From Chitinophaga hostae (lineage in GTDB: Bacteria; Bacteroidota; Bacteroidia; Chitinophagales; Chitinophagaceae): a DNA stretch of 64,000 nucleotides. Shown here one piece after another: positions 52,689-61,244 of the stretch. Every line of letters begins with the position of its first letter. The stretch's first letter is position 1. Where the stretch lies: positions 62,001 through 126,000 of the forward strand of contig NZ_JAGTXB010000010.1 in assembly GCF_018224885.1 (NCBI RefSeq), written 5' to 3'. The notes under the pieces were generated by a model. It saw only the letters and a list, made by a program, of their open reading frames with translations, was not told the DNA's origin and searched no databases. The translations under genes and the position numbers were made by a program.

Positions 52689-53426
52689 TCAGGAGAATTT
52701 GATCTTATCCCAGAGCTTATTCCTGACCACCTGTTCTATCACCTGTTGGTGATAGTTCCTGCTGATGGGGATCCGGTGGGACTGAATAAAGATTTCATTG
52801 CCTTCAATACCTTCTATTTTATTGATAGAAACAATGTAAGATTTATGTACCCGGATAAAAGCCGTTTGATCTAAATTCTGCTCCAGGTGCTTGAGATAAA
52901 GCAGGGTGACATATTTCCCTTTTTCCGTGTAGATGGTGATATAATTCTGCATGGCTTCCACATACAGGATATCATCAAAGCGGATTTTTTCATACTTACT
53001 GCCGGATTTTATAAAGAAGTAATCAGCATCTTTTTCGGCTTTGGGCGCGTCAGTGGAAGGTTTATTGAGCAACTGATGATAGTCCTTCGCTTTATTGGCC
53101 GACTTGAAAAAGCGGTCAAAAGTAATCGGTTTTAGTAAATAGTCGAGCACATTCAGTTGAAAACCTTCCAACGCATAAGTAGGGAATGCCGTGGTGATAA
53201 TCACCATCGGTGGTTTCTGCACAATTTTCAGGAAATCGATACCATTCATTTTGGGCATCTGTATGTCGAGAAATACCAGGTCTACCGGGCGTTTGTCCAA
53301 TAGCTTCATCAATTCAACAGGGTTTTCACAAGTCGCAGTAAGGTGCAGAAAGTCAATCTCCCTTACATAGTTAGCGATTCCTTCACGGGCCAGGGGCTCA
53401 TCATCAATAATGACACAGTTTATCAT
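52689..53426 (-). CDS. LytTR-family response regulator
   Basis: A 245-aa regulator: receiver domain 1-120 (acidic D8/D9/E10, phospho-Asp54 in LVFLDIQMPKMNG, Lys in YLLKPI) and LytTR DNA-binding domain about 145-245 (DILYVEAMQNYITIYTEKGKY, FIRVHKSYIVSINKIEGI). Its start overlaps the kinase stop by 4 bases (ATGA), so the two are translationally coupled. The pair is divergent from a TonB-type receptor gene, a likely target. Confidence 0.95.
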   Translation of the reverse strand: MINCVIIDDEPLAREGIANYVREIDFLHLTATCENPVELMKLLDKRPVDLVFLDIQMPKMNGIDFLKIVQKPPMVIITTAFPTYALEGFQLNVLDYLLKPITFDRFFKSANKAKDYHQLLNKPSTDAPKAEKDADYFFIKSGSKYEKIRFDDILYVEAMQNYITIYTEKGKYVTLLYLKHLEQNLDQTAFIRVHKSYIVSINKIEGIEGNEIFIQSHRIPISRNYHQQVIEQVVRNKLWDKIKFS

Positions 53427-54577
53427 AATGAAACTTGTTTGTAATTAAATGTCAGGTCGGGTATTACACTGCTGGCGGGGACCATTGAAAGATACAGTTG
53501 CAGCTTTACACCAAAGCTGTCATACTCCTGTTGTATGTTGAGTTCATACTGCCCCGGATAGATTAAATCCAATCTGCGTTGCACATTTTTCAAACCGATA
53601 CCACCATAATGCATTACGTTCTCGGATGCCTCCGAAGCAGCACTATTGGAAATGTTGAAAATCAGCTGTTGCTGATCCAGCGCCATTTCTATATGAATCC
53701 AGTTAGCCGCATTGTTGTGTTTCGAAACATGTTTAAAAGCATTTTCCACAAAGGTCATCAGGATGAAAGGTGCAATCAGCAAGTGTTCCATATGTAGTTG
53801 ATCCATTTGAACATATACGTTCACATTATCATTTTGCCTTAATTTCTCCAGCTCAATAAAGTTTTCGAGGTAGGTGATTTCATTCCTTAAGGGTATCTGT
53901 TTGTCGTTGCATTCGTATAGCTGGTACCGCAGCAGATCAGAGAATTTGGCCAGTGAAGCGGAGGCCATATCCGGGTTTTTATGGATCAGGAAAAAGATGG
54001 AGTTGATGGCATTAAAAAGAAAATGAGGATTGAACTGGTGCTTTAGATAGTTCAATTCAGTTTCCAGCTTCTCCTTTTCCAGCAGTTGCTGCCGCCGCTG
54101 CGTTTGCAGCCAGTTTTTTGTTAGTTTGATGCTCATGGTCAGCGTAACAATAGCCAATGTAGAGGGGAGGGCTGACCCGAAAAACTGGTAGATACAGCTC
54201 TGGGCACTGGTACCATAAAGTGCTTCCATTGTTTTGCCGGCAACGGCAGCGCTAAGGTAGTATCCTGGAATAATGAGACAGGTGGCGCACAGGATGGTTA
54301 TCATCAAATAGCCGATATAAGTGGTCAGCCGCCCTTTTTCCAGGTGTTTTGGAATCAGCACGTATAAGTTAAAGTAGACGGCGGCCGCCTGGAAAATAAC
54401 ATAGAAAAGAAATTTGATGGTAAAGGGAGAAAAAAACATAGCACTGGCGGCCTTCACAGGATTGCCCAGGGCCACTGTCCACCAGAGATAGTTATATAGT
54501 ATCCAGAAAGGAATGTGGTGAAGTTTATACTTAAATACCCACTGATAGGCTGATTGGCCATATGATGAAGTACTCAT
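53423..54577 (-). CDS. LytS-type sensor histidine kinase (PF06580)
   Basis: A 384-aa membrane kinase with an N-terminal four-helix membrane region (about 20-155) and the LytS/YehU-type His_kinase domain. Phospho-acceptor His185 lies in HQFNPHFLFNAINSIFFL, the N-box-like LIAPFILMTFVENAFKHVSKHN follows and a C-terminal ATPase G-box, GGIGLKNVQRRLDLIYP. No periplasmic sensor domain is present, so the signal is probably membrane-borne. It is followed by its regulator in overlapping arrangement, and a 17-bp palindrome lies just upstream. Confidence 0.94.
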   Translation of the reverse strand: MSTSSYGQSAYQWVFKYKLHHIPFWILYNYLWWTVALGNPVKAASAMFFSPFTIKFLFYVIFQAAAVYFNLYVLIPKHLEKGRLTTYIGYLMITILCATCLIIPGYYLSAAVAGKTMEALYGTSAQSCIYQFFGSALPSTLAIVTLTMSIKLTKNWLQTQRRQQLLEKEKLETELNYLKHQFNPHFLFNAINSIFFLIHKNPDMASASLAKFSDLLRYQLYECNDKQIPLRNEITYLENFIELEKLRQNDNVNVYVQMDQLHMEHLLIAPFILMTFVENAFKHVSKHNNAANWIHIEMALDQQQLIFNISNSAASEASENVMHYGGIGLKNVQRRLDLIYPGQYELNIQQEYDSFGVKLQLYLSMVPASSVIPDLTFNYKQVSL

Positions 54578-54596
54578 TTTCTATAATTGATGATTT

Positions 54597-54613
54597 ACCC
54601 AATAGTATTGGGT
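54597..54613. promoter_or_regulatory. 17-bp palindrome upstream of the LytS kinase gene
   Basis: ACCCAATAGTATTGGGT is a perfect palindrome with a 1-base centre, 20 bases upstream of the kinase ATG (minus strand) and in the region between the kinase and the divergent receptor gene. It may be an operator; no binding data exist and LytTR proteins normally prefer direct repeats. Confidence 0.35.
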
Positions 54614-54854
54614 GGGAACGGGTTATTTGAAGATACAAAAAAACGCAGGATATATAAAGCAGGACTATATGAGTGCCGGTAAATAATTGATGAAATGCGC
54701 CAGGCGGTATACCAGGTGATAAATACTTGCAGTATCCTGCCAGGATCACCGTTTATTGCGGTGTTTGCGTAGTTGGTCAACTATTTTCAACAGGTGGTCA
54801 TTCTCTTTTTTTTCGCGCTGCGGGCAACTGTTTCTTTGTTGGAAACACCCGAAA

Positions 54855-57131
54855 ATGAATACCCGTATATTTTATCTATTGCTGATTGTTCTCTCTCATT
54901 CCGCCGCAGCCCAGGTAGCCGGAAGGCGGGTGCCGGACAGCTCAAAAAAACAGGGCTATGACACGGCAGTATTAAAGGAGGGAACCACCCAATTGGGAGT
55001 AGTAACGGTAAAGGCGGTGAAACCGCTGGTCCGTCAACAGGCCAACGGTGTTGTAGTGAATGTAGCAGCAAGCCTGCTCTCAAAAGGCAGTACAGTATTG
55101 GCTATATTAGAGCGGTCGCCTGGTGTAGTAATCGACTACCGGAACAACAGCATAACATTGAACGGAAAAAGTGGTATAGCCGTTATGCTGAATGGAAAGC
55201 TCATACGGCTGCCATTGGAACAGGTAGTAACCCTGCTGACGGGAATGAGTGGTACCAACGTAGAAAAAATTGAATTGCTGACAACACCTGGCGCCAATTA
55301 CGATGCAGAAGGAAGCGCGGGTATCATTAACATTGTTTTAAAGCAAAACAGGCAGCGGGGTACAAATGGCACGCTTTCGCTGACAGGCGGTTACGGAAAA
55401 GGTGAGAAAGCGACCGGCAGTATTCACCTGGCCCGGAATACCACTGGTAGCCAGTTATACGGTGCTTATACTTATTCACGTAACCGTACCTATAGTGATA
55501 TGTTTATCGATAGTGATCAGAACATGCCCGTGTTCGGAGGTGTAATGAATGTATTGGTATGGGACACCACCAGGGTACTACAGAATAGTCATGATATTAA
55601 TGTAGGCGCAGACTTCAATATTACTCCTAAACTTACAGTCGGTGGCAACCTCACATTTAATAGCAGCAACACAGCATCCAACGTTATCAACCGTAGCACT
55701 TATAACGTATTACCGGATTCGTTACTGTTATTTGATGGTGTTGTGAGAGGAAAGAATCGCTGGAATAACCTGGCATCAGCCATCTATCTCGAAAAAAAGT
55801 TAAAGGAAAATGAGAAGATCAGTGCCGATATAGAATACTTGCTTTTCAAAAATAGCAATCCCTCTATAGTGCAGAGTATATTTCTGAATAAGCATGGTGC
55901 GCCTGCAGGCGCTAACGATAGTCTTTTCTCTCCGCAACAACAAGGGTATGCCAATACTTCCATACAGGTGGGTGTAGTTAAAATAGATTACACACGACAG
56001 TTAAACAGCCATATAAAACTGGAGACTGGCGTAAAAGGTACTTACACCTATAGCCGGAGTTCTTCAAGGATAGAAAGCCTGGTCAATGGCGAATGGATCA
56101 GCAGGAAAGAAACGGTACAGGACGTTGCGATGAAAGAAGCGATTGGTGCGGTTTACGGCATCATCACCACACAGTTAACACCATCGGCCAGTATGGTGTT
56201 GGGAGTACGTTATGAGTACGCCAATAGTCGCATGCGTAATCCTGAAACAGGTGCGGTTACTGTAAATCGCACGCAGGGCGTGTTCTTTCCCAATATTGCT
56301 TTCACAAAAAAGCTGGATGAACAGCAAGAGCTGCAATTATCATACACGAAAAGGATCAGCAGGCCGGCGTACAATGATCTGGCGTCTTATGTAACGTATA
56401 GCGATCCGTCAGCGGTATACTCCGGCAACCCTTTGCTGCGGCCTACGATTAACAGCACTGTTAAATTGGGATATAACTACGGGGGGTACTCGTTGGCCGT
56501 TCTGCTTAGCCGGGAGAATCATCCCATTGCGAGATACCAACTTACACAACGGGCGGCAGCAAACTTACTGTATGTTTCTCCCCAGAACCTGGTTTATCAG
56601 AACAGTATCACGCTGCAGGCCTATGCTCCCTGGAAGCTGAATGACTGGTGGAGTATGAATGCTGGATTCACAGGAGGATTGAAGCAGTTTAAACTTGACT
56701 ATACCAAAGCCACACTTAGCAAAACCTATTTTGCATACAGCCTGAACGCCAGCGAATTGTTTGAGTTACCAGCCAATTTTGCGTTCGAGCTTTCTGGGTG
56801 GTACAATTCCATGTCTTATAATGGCACTATAAAAGTAGCCGGATTTGGGGCACTAAATGCCGGCATCAAAAAAACATTAATGAAGGACTGGGGGAGCTTG
56901 CAGTTGTCGTGGACGGATATACTTAGAACGGTTCAAATTAACACTTATTACGGCACGCTGACAGAAGAAGCATTTTCGATACGAAACCATGTGTCAATTC
57001 ATACAGAGTCCGGGGCGTCGTCTTTGTTGAAGCTTACTTACAGCCGGTCATTCGGCGCAGCGGGCATTAAAAGTCAGCCTAAAAGAAATGCAGCGGCAGG
57101 CGATGAGGGAAACCGGGTACGACGGGATTAA
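54855..57131 (+). CDS. Outer-membrane beta-barrel receptor without carboxypeptidase-like domain
   Basis: A 758-aa TonB-dependent-like protein from ATG 54855. Signal (MNTRIFYLLLIVLSHSAAAQ), then about 35 residues of linker and directly the plug domain (about 55-165: GVVTVKAVKPLVRQQANGVV, LERSPGVVIDYRNNSITLNG, IEKIELL-like NVEKIELLTTPGANYDAEG) and the barrel (IINIVLKQN, TNSFEL-like strands). The carboxypeptidase-regulatory-like N-terminal domain found in the paralogue at 24403-26892 is absent. The upstream in-frame ATG at 54756 gives an unlikely N-terminus. It is divergent from the LytS/LytTR pair. Confidence 0.87.
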   Translation: MNTRIFYLLLIVLSHSAAAQVAGRRVPDSSKKQGYDTAVLKEGTTQLGVVTVKAVKPLVRQQANGVVVNVAASLLSKGSTVLAILERSPGVVIDYRNNSITLNGKSGIAVMLNGKLIRLPLEQVVTLLTGMSGTNVEKIELLTTPGANYDAEGSAGIINIVLKQNRQRGTNGTLSLTGGYGKGEKATGSIHLARNTTGSQLYGAYTYSRNRTYSDMFIDSDQNMPVFGGVMNVLVWDTTRVLQNSHDINVGADFNITPKLTVGGNLTFNSSNTASNVINRSTYNVLPDSLLLFDGVVRGKNRWNNLASAIYLEKKLKENEKISADIEYLLFKNSNPSIVQSIFLNKHGAPAGANDSLFSPQQQGYANTSIQVGVVKIDYTRQLNSHIKLETGVKGTYTYSRSSSRIESLVNGEWISRKETVQDVAMKEAIGAVYGIITTQLTPSASMVLGVRYEYANSRMRNPETGAVTVNRTQGVFFPNIAFTKKLDEQQELQLSYTKRISRPAYNDLASYVTYSDPSAVYSGNPLLRPTINSTVKLGYNYGGYSLAVLLSRENHPIARYQLTQRAAANLLYVSPQNLVYQNSITLQAYAPWKLNDWWSMNAGFTGGLKQFKLDYTKATLSKTYFAYSLNASELFELPANFAFELSGWYNSMSYNGTIKVAGFGALNAGIKKTLMKDWGSLQLSWTDILRTVQINTYYGTLTEEAFSIRNHVSIHTESGASSLLKLTYSRSFGAAGIKSQPKRNAAAGDEGNRVRRD

Positions 57132-57463
57132 CAGCTTTTTTTAGGGAGATGAAGAATGCATATGTGATGTTGTAAGGCAACTTATTCCAGGCGCCGGCTG
57201 GATAGCGTCAACCTAATAGGACCTGGGTATAAGATTTATGCTTTTTAAAACGATGCTATTCTATTTAACATAATATAAATTATAGGAAAAGTTCAAAGTT
57301 GTTTGGTGCAGTCTCAAAGTTCATAGCCATTATGGTGCGATTTCATATTTTAAAAGCTTTCTAGGCTCCAAACTGTTGACAATGAACACGCTGTGGTTGG
57401 CGCGAATCGAACCATCCCTGCCCAACGCCCGGGATATTCTATTCTCAGCGCCTTTATAAAACG
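57132..57463. other. Intergenic region with tRNA-like 3' fragment
   Basis: About 330 bases without a gene. On the minus strand 57400-57450 contains GGTTCGATTCGCGCC and a preceding GGCGCTGAG stretch that resemble a tRNA T-arm and acceptor strand, but no cloverleaf can be built: the T-stem does not pair and no anticodon arm is seen. It is at most a decayed tRNA relic. Confidence 0.3.
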
Positions 57464-57516
57464 TAAAAAGTCCGCTTGAAACCGAGGTGAAAATTCACGC
57501 TCATTTCAAACGGACT
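57464..57516 (-). terminator. Intrinsic terminator of the RidA gene
   Basis: On the minus strand AGTCCGTTTGAAA pairs with TTTCAAGCGGACT (57469-57481 and 57504-57516, one mismatch) with an inner GAGCGTGAA/TTCACCTC stem, followed by TTTTT. It lies 76 bases after the RidA stop. Confidence 0.8.
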
Positions 57517-57592
57517 ATTGTTGTAAAATGTGGTTGCTTTATGTGCGGCGGCGATAAAATCTCAGCCAATACTGATCATCAACCGGTGGCTC

Positions 57593-58012
57593 CTATGATC
57601 GTTTAACCGCCAGCATTTCAATTTCGATCAGCATACCATCGAGGGCTAATCGCGGAACCGGAATCAACGTATTTACCGGGAACTTTTTATCGGGCCAGAT
57701 AAGTGAGGTTTCCTCGCCAAGTACTTTCAGCTTTTCTTCGCTGTGATCAACTACCAGGGTCGTTTGTTTTACCACATCCTTAAAGGTTAATCCCTGGGAT
57801 GTCAGCGCGGTACCCAGGTTACTGAAAGCCTGCTTCACCTGCGCCCGGAAATCATTTACCAGGTGACCATCAGCGGTTTCGCCGCCTTGTCCGGATATGT
57901 ATACCAACGTGTTTCCAGCCGGCACCAGCACCATATGAGAATATGCATTGGGCGTTGGGTCGTAAAGTCCGGCCGGGTTGATGAACTGTGGAGCGTTTGT
58001 TTCGTTTTCCAT
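57593..58012 (-). CDS. RidA-family protein
   Basis: A 139-aa protein of the YjgF/YER057c/UK114 family. Family segments are VYISGQGGETADGHLVND, QVKQAFSNLGTALTSQGLTFKDVVKQT and the C-terminal FPVNTLIPVPRLALDGMLIEIEMLAV, where the Arg, in PRLALDG, is the residue that binds enamine substrates in RidA. RidA deaminates reactive enamine/imine intermediates. It is the last gene of the minus-strand group after the VOC protein gene, with its own terminator. Confidence 0.9.
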   Translation of the reverse strand: MENETNAPQFINPAGLYDPTPNAYSHMVLVPAGNTLVYISGQGGETADGHLVNDFRAQVKQAFSNLGTALTSQGLTFKDVVKQTTLVVDHSEEKLKVLGEETSLIWPDKKFPVNTLIPVPRLALDGMLIEIEMLAVKRS

Positions 58013-58117
58013 GCTTTTGAATTTTATCCTGCAAAATAACAGGAAATATCCCTGCAGAAACCCACACAGAATGCCTTGACTTTCAGCATAACAGTTTCTT
58101 TTTTTACAAAACGTCGC

Positions 58118-58555
58118 TTACCAATGCGGTTCAATAAATTCGATCACTTCACCATCTAATCCATACACCAATGAATTGCGGACAGTAAGCGGTGGTTCAC
58201 CCAAAATCAATACTGATGGCGGCACACAGCTGGTAGCGCCCAATGCAAGCGCGTCATGATACGCCGTGGTCGCGTCTTTTACAGTAAAACAAAAATGCAG
58301 CAAGGCGCCCGCCACCGGGGTTTCCTCCGCAGCAGCGCGACGGCCTTGCGTAGCCACGTTGGCGCCCTTGTCAAATATTTCTATGTAAGAATTTGTCCCG
58401 GGAATCCCCAGCAGTGCCGCGTATTCAATATTAAATTCCGGTAAGGTCCAGCTATGGAAAAGCGTAAGTCCCAATGCTTCGTAAAAGCGGATCGTCGCTT
58501 TGTAGTCCTTCGCCTGTATAGCGATGTGATGAACACCTGTGATGTGATTTGCCAT
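58118..58555 (-). CDS. VOC-family (glyoxalase/dioxygenase-fold) protein
   Basis: A 145-aa single VOC-fold protein from ATG 58555 (the longer open frame to 58936 overlaps the CLC gene and has no family match). Seen are the start TGVHHIAIQAKDYKATIRFYEALGL with the first metal-ligand His, GAL LHF-type strand and the C-terminal GEVIEFIEPHW with the terminal Glu/His ligand region. Members include glyoxalase I, lyases and dioxygenases; the substrate cannot be told. An exact -7 box ends 5 bases before the ATG, so the message may be nearly leaderless. Confidence 0.85.
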   Translation of the reverse strand: MANHITGVHHIAIQAKDYKATIRFYEALGLTLFHSWTLPEFNIEYAALLGIPGTNSYIEIFDKGANVATQGRRAAAEETPVAGALLHFCFTVKDATTAYHDALALGATSCVPPSVLILGEPPLTVRNSLVYGLDGEVIEFIEPHW

Positions 58556-58559
58556 GCAC

Positions 58560-58567
58560 CAAAGGTA
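58560..58567 (-). promoter_or_regulatory. Bacteroidota -7 box for the VOC gene
   Basis: The minus strand reads TACCTTTG, an exact TAnnTTTG match, with its last base 5 bases before the ATG. Transcription would start at or just before the start codon. Confidence 0.6.
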
Positions 58568-58593
58568 AAAGCACCCCGGGAGAATAACCTGTA

Positions 58594-58609
58594 CTAACAA
58601 AATTGTTAG
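58594..58609. promoter_or_regulatory. Palindrome over the CLC stop codon, upstream of the VOC promoter
   Basis: CTAACAAAATTGTTAG is a near-perfect 16-base palindrome covering the CLC stop codon and lying about 27-42 bases upstream of the VOC -7 box. It may be an operator, but this is weakly supported. Confidence 0.3.
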
Positions 58610-59892
58610 CGCAACTTCCTTACTTCCAGTCGCTGAGCGCTGTAAATCCCGGCGTGACCGCTGAAATAGTAAGCTGTAAAACAAGCTACGGCAAAGTACA
58701 ACACATGATTGGTCCCAAATAATTCCACACCCATTAAGGTACAGGCAATCGGTGTATTGGTGGCGCCGGCAAAAACGGCGATAAATCCTAATCCTGCAAA
58801 GAGATCCACCGGTGCGCCCAACCAGAGGGCCAGGGTATGGCCAAGGGTAGCGCCTATAAAAAAAAGTGGGGTGACCTCTCCCCCTTTGAAACCCATTCCA
58901 AGTGTGATAGCCGTGAAAACCAGCTTCCAGAGCCAACTCCAGTCGTTTACACTGCTATTGGCATCAAATGCCGCCAGTATACTGATCCCGTCAGACGATT
59001 TACTGCTCACCCCCAGACCCAGGTAGTCCGTTGTTCCAGCGATATAACTTAATATAATAATGACCACGCCACCGGCCACAGGAATGAGCCAGGGTATTTT
59101 AATATAAGCGTTGGCGTTATGCTTAATATTATGCATCAGGGTCGCAAACAAAAAACTGCTCAATCCAAAGGCAACGCCACAAACAATTACTTTTCCCAGC
59201 AACCAGAGGTCCAGGTGAATAAAGGGGATCTCTTTTATGAACGATTGGCTGATATACGTGATGCTGTAATGCGTGTGATGAATTCCCCAGGCGCTGCAAA
59301 CAATGTCGGCAAAAACGGAGGCAATTAAACAAGGTATCAAGGCGTCGTAACGCATTACGCCAATGGCCAGCACCTCCAGTGCAAATACAGCACCTGTTAA
59401 CGGGGTGCCGAATACGGCTCCGAAACCTGCGGCGATCCCGGTCATCAGTAATATTCGTATATCCTCCGGCGATAGCCCCATTTTCTTCCCGATCAAGCCT
59501 GCCATACTTCCGCCAATCTGCACTGCAGTGCCTTCCCGTCCGGCGGAGCCGCCAAACAAATGGGTAATAATGGTGGTAAGTAATACCAGCGGCGCCATAC
59601 GCGCGGGTACGCCGCCTCCGGGCTGATGGATCTCTTCCATGACCAGGTTGTTGCCTCTATCGGCTTGTTTGCCTCCGAGGCGATACAACCAATAAATCAA
59701 TATGCCCGCCAGCGGCAACCCGAATAATAGCCATTCATGCTGCCAGCGCAGTTGCGTAACTACTTCCAGCAGCCAGAGAAATAAGGCCACCAGGGAGCCC
59801 ACCACAACAGCTACCGGCGTTACCAATACCGTCCATCGCAGCAGTTGATAAGCTACTGTCAATTGTTCCAGCGAAAATTTTGTTTTATTCAT
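58606..59892 (-). CDS. CLC-family anion channel/antiporter, fluoride exporter (CLC-F/EriC-F type)
   Basis: A 428-aa CLC protein with about 11-12 membrane helices. The gating Glu is Glu120 in the GREGTAVQIGG motif. The Cl--type selectivity signature GSGIP is replaced by GGGVPARMAP at about 92-101; CLC proteins of the fluoride-exporting CLC-F branch lack the chloride-type filter. MTGIAAGFGAVFGTPLTGAVFALE and the C-terminal NTPIACTLMGVELFG complete the family pattern. The leader at 59944-60000 fits a fluoride riboswitch, so I call it an F-/H+ antiporter that expels fluoride; ion selectivity is inferred from the riboswitch and the missing signature. Confidence 0.9.
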   Translation of the reverse strand: MNKTKFSLEQLTVAYQLLRWTVLVTPVAVVVGSLVALFLWLLEVVTQLRWQHEWLLFGLPLAGILIYWLYRLGGKQADRGNNLVMEEIHQPGGGVPARMAPLVLLTTIITHLFGGSAGREGTAVQIGGSMAGLIGKKMGLSPEDIRILLMTGIAAGFGAVFGTPLTGAVFALEVLAIGVMRYDALIPCLIASVFADIVCSAWGIHHTHYSITYISQSFIKEIPFIHLDLWLLGKVIVCGVAFGLSSFLFATLMHNIKHNANAYIKIPWLIPVAGGVVIIILSYIAGTTDYLGLGVSSKSSDGISILAAFDANSSVNDWSWLWKLVFTAITLGMGFKGGEVTPLFFIGATLGHTLALWLGAPVDLFAGLGFIAVFAGATNTPIACTLMGVELFGTNHVLYFAVACFTAYYFSGHAGIYSAQRLEVRKLR

Positions 59893-59894
59893 AT

Positions 59895-59946
59895 CCTACA
59901 AATAGCAGCGTTAAATGGTATAGCATACCATTCTAATATTTGTAGG
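59895..59946 (-). promoter_or_regulatory. Inverted-repeat expression platform of the fluoride riboswitch
   Basis: On the minus strand CCTACAAATA (59946-59937) pairs with TATTTGTAGG (59904-59895), enclosing ATGGTAT/ATACCAT (59931-59925 and 59921-59915). The right arm ends 2 bases before the CLC start codon. The left arm overlaps the last two bases of the pseudoknot strand GGCGCC. Formation would hide the start region; the aptamer would compete. Translation control is inferred. Confidence 0.55.
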
Positions 59947-60000
59947 CGCCATCAGACAGCTCCAGGCTGACGGTTGGGTCAGGAAGACACCATTTCCTGT
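59944..60000 (-). ncRNA. Fluoride riboswitch (crcB motif), aptamer domain
   Basis: Read on the minus strand. A 6-bp stem CAGGAA/TTCCTG has the loop ATGGTGTC, then the conserved AACCG stretch and a second hairpin with CAGC/GCTG, then the conserved CTGATGGCGCC. The loop segment GGUGUC (59991-59986) pairs with GGCGCC (59950-59945) using two G-U pairs, which matches the pseudoknot of the known fluoride riboswitch; the U after it corresponds to the linchpin U. The associated gene is a CLC transporter, the expected partner. A -7 box lies just upstream. Not run through a covariance model. Confidence 0.85.
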
Positions 60001-60009
60001 TTTATCTCA

Positions 60010-60017
60010 CAAAAATA
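60010..60017 (-). promoter_or_regulatory. Bacteroidota -7 box for the riboswitch-CLC transcript
   Basis: The minus strand reads TATTTTTG, an exact TAnnTTTG match, placing transcription start near 60004, directly at the aptamer's 5' end and 3 bases after the glk stop. Confidence 0.6.
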
Positions 60018-60020
60018 ACT

Positions 60021-61076
60021 TTAATCCTGTAATAATCCAGCATAATATGCTGCGCCCCATAAAGCCGACTTATCATTGTTCACAATATGAATAGGTACGC
60101 TGGCCAGCAACTCTGCCATACGATCACCCTGCATATAGTGATGATAAAATTCTCCGGTTTCCAGCAGGGCTGCAATCTTCGGCGGAATCCCACCACCCAG
60201 GAATAAGCCTCCCGTGGCCTTCATTTTTAATACGAGGTTACATGATTCACGCGCCAGGTAACGAACAAACAACTCCATTGTTTTCACACAGATGGGGATT
60301 CTTCCTGCCATCGCCGCCTTGCTGACTTCTGCAGATGGATCCCCGGCATTCATTGCCGCCCGCAGCTCTGCGGGTTCTTCCATTCCTTTTATATCTCTTA
60401 AAAACTGAAAAATATCATACACACCCGGTCCGCTCACAACCCTTTCCCAGCTTACCACATCATATTTTTCCTGCAGGTACCGCAACAATAAAATATCCAG
60501 GTCTGTTCTCGGCGCAAAATCTGTATGTCCGCCCTCTGTAGGAAACGGATGATGATAACTGCCATCCCAGTACAACCCGGCCATCCCCAATCCTGTACCG
60601 GGTGCAATGATCGCTATGTTACCGGTATGTTCAGCTGCGCCACGATGCAGTGTGGTAAGCTGATGAGGCGCTAAGGTTGTTAAGCCATAGGCGGTGGCCT
60701 CCAGGTCGTTGATGAGCGCTACGGCATTGATGCCTGTACTCTGCTTGATTTCATCCTCACTCAGTTCCCTCGATAAATTAGTCAGCTCCACTTTTCCCCT
60801 GACTACCGGTCCTGCTACGCCAATGCATATACGCTGTGGTGGCGTATCCCTGCATTCATTGATAAAATGCTTGATGATCTCAGAGAAATTAGGATAATCA
60901 CGGGAAGCATATTTCTGTTCCCGGATCAGGTCCAACGTGCCGTCGACCGCACTAAAAAGCGCCAGGTTGGTTTTGGTACCTCCAAGGTCCCCGGCCAGCA
61001 AATATGTTTTAGCCGCTCCATCAGAAGCCGGCGTAATAAACTGTGGAAGATAGTGCTGCTTTCTTAATGTTTGCAT
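60021..61076 (-). CDS. glk: Glucokinase
   Basis: A 351-aa glucokinase of the ATP-dependent family (PF02685). Seen are the ATP-phosphate loop LAGDLGGTKTNLALF (about 27-41), the catalytic Asp region ALINDLEATAYGL (about 125-137), the IAPGTGLGMAGLYWDG phosphate motif, and FPTEGGHTDFAPRTDLDILLL. Glucokinase makes glucose-6-phosphate, here possibly from glucose freed by the adjacent GH15 enzyme. The N-terminal extension of about 25 residues before the loop is a minor oddity. It is divergent from the GH15 gene; a small inverted repeat GGAACA/TGTTCC (61177-61193) lies between. Confidence 0.92.
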   Translation of the reverse strand: MQTLRKQHYLPQFITPASDGAAKTYLLAGDLGGTKTNLALFSAVDGTLDLIREQKYASRDYPNFSEIIKHFINECRDTPPQRICIGVAGPVVRGKVELTNLSRELSEDEIKQSTGINAVALINDLEATAYGLTTLAPHQLTTLHRGAAEHTGNIAIIAPGTGLGMAGLYWDGSYHHPFPTEGGHTDFAPRTDLDILLLRYLQEKYDVVSWERVVSGPGVYDIFQFLRDIKGMEEPAELRAAMNAGDPSAEVSKAAMAGRIPICVKTMELFVRYLARESCNLVLKMKATGGLFLGGGIPPKIAALLETGEFYHHYMQGDRMAELLASVPIHIVNNDKSALWGAAYYAGLLQD

Positions 61077-61244
61077 CGTTGTGGAACTTTATACTTAAAA
61101 ATAAGGGATTCCGCCAATACCCGGAACGATATGTTTTGTTAATAAACGGAAGATAGAAATACCTGCCGACATTATTGGAACAGCTTTTGTTCCGGATGAA
61201 CAATTTTGGGTGAAAAATGTAGTTCAAAAACAAAATAAGGCCTC

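Noticed and set aside
57400..57450. Complete tRNA gene
   Set aside because: The T-stem does not pair, the acceptor is mismatched and no anticodon arm is present.
58556..58936. N-terminal extension of the VOC frame (from 58936)
   Set aside because: It overlaps the CLC gene end on the same strand, has no family similarity and is upstream of the promoter box.
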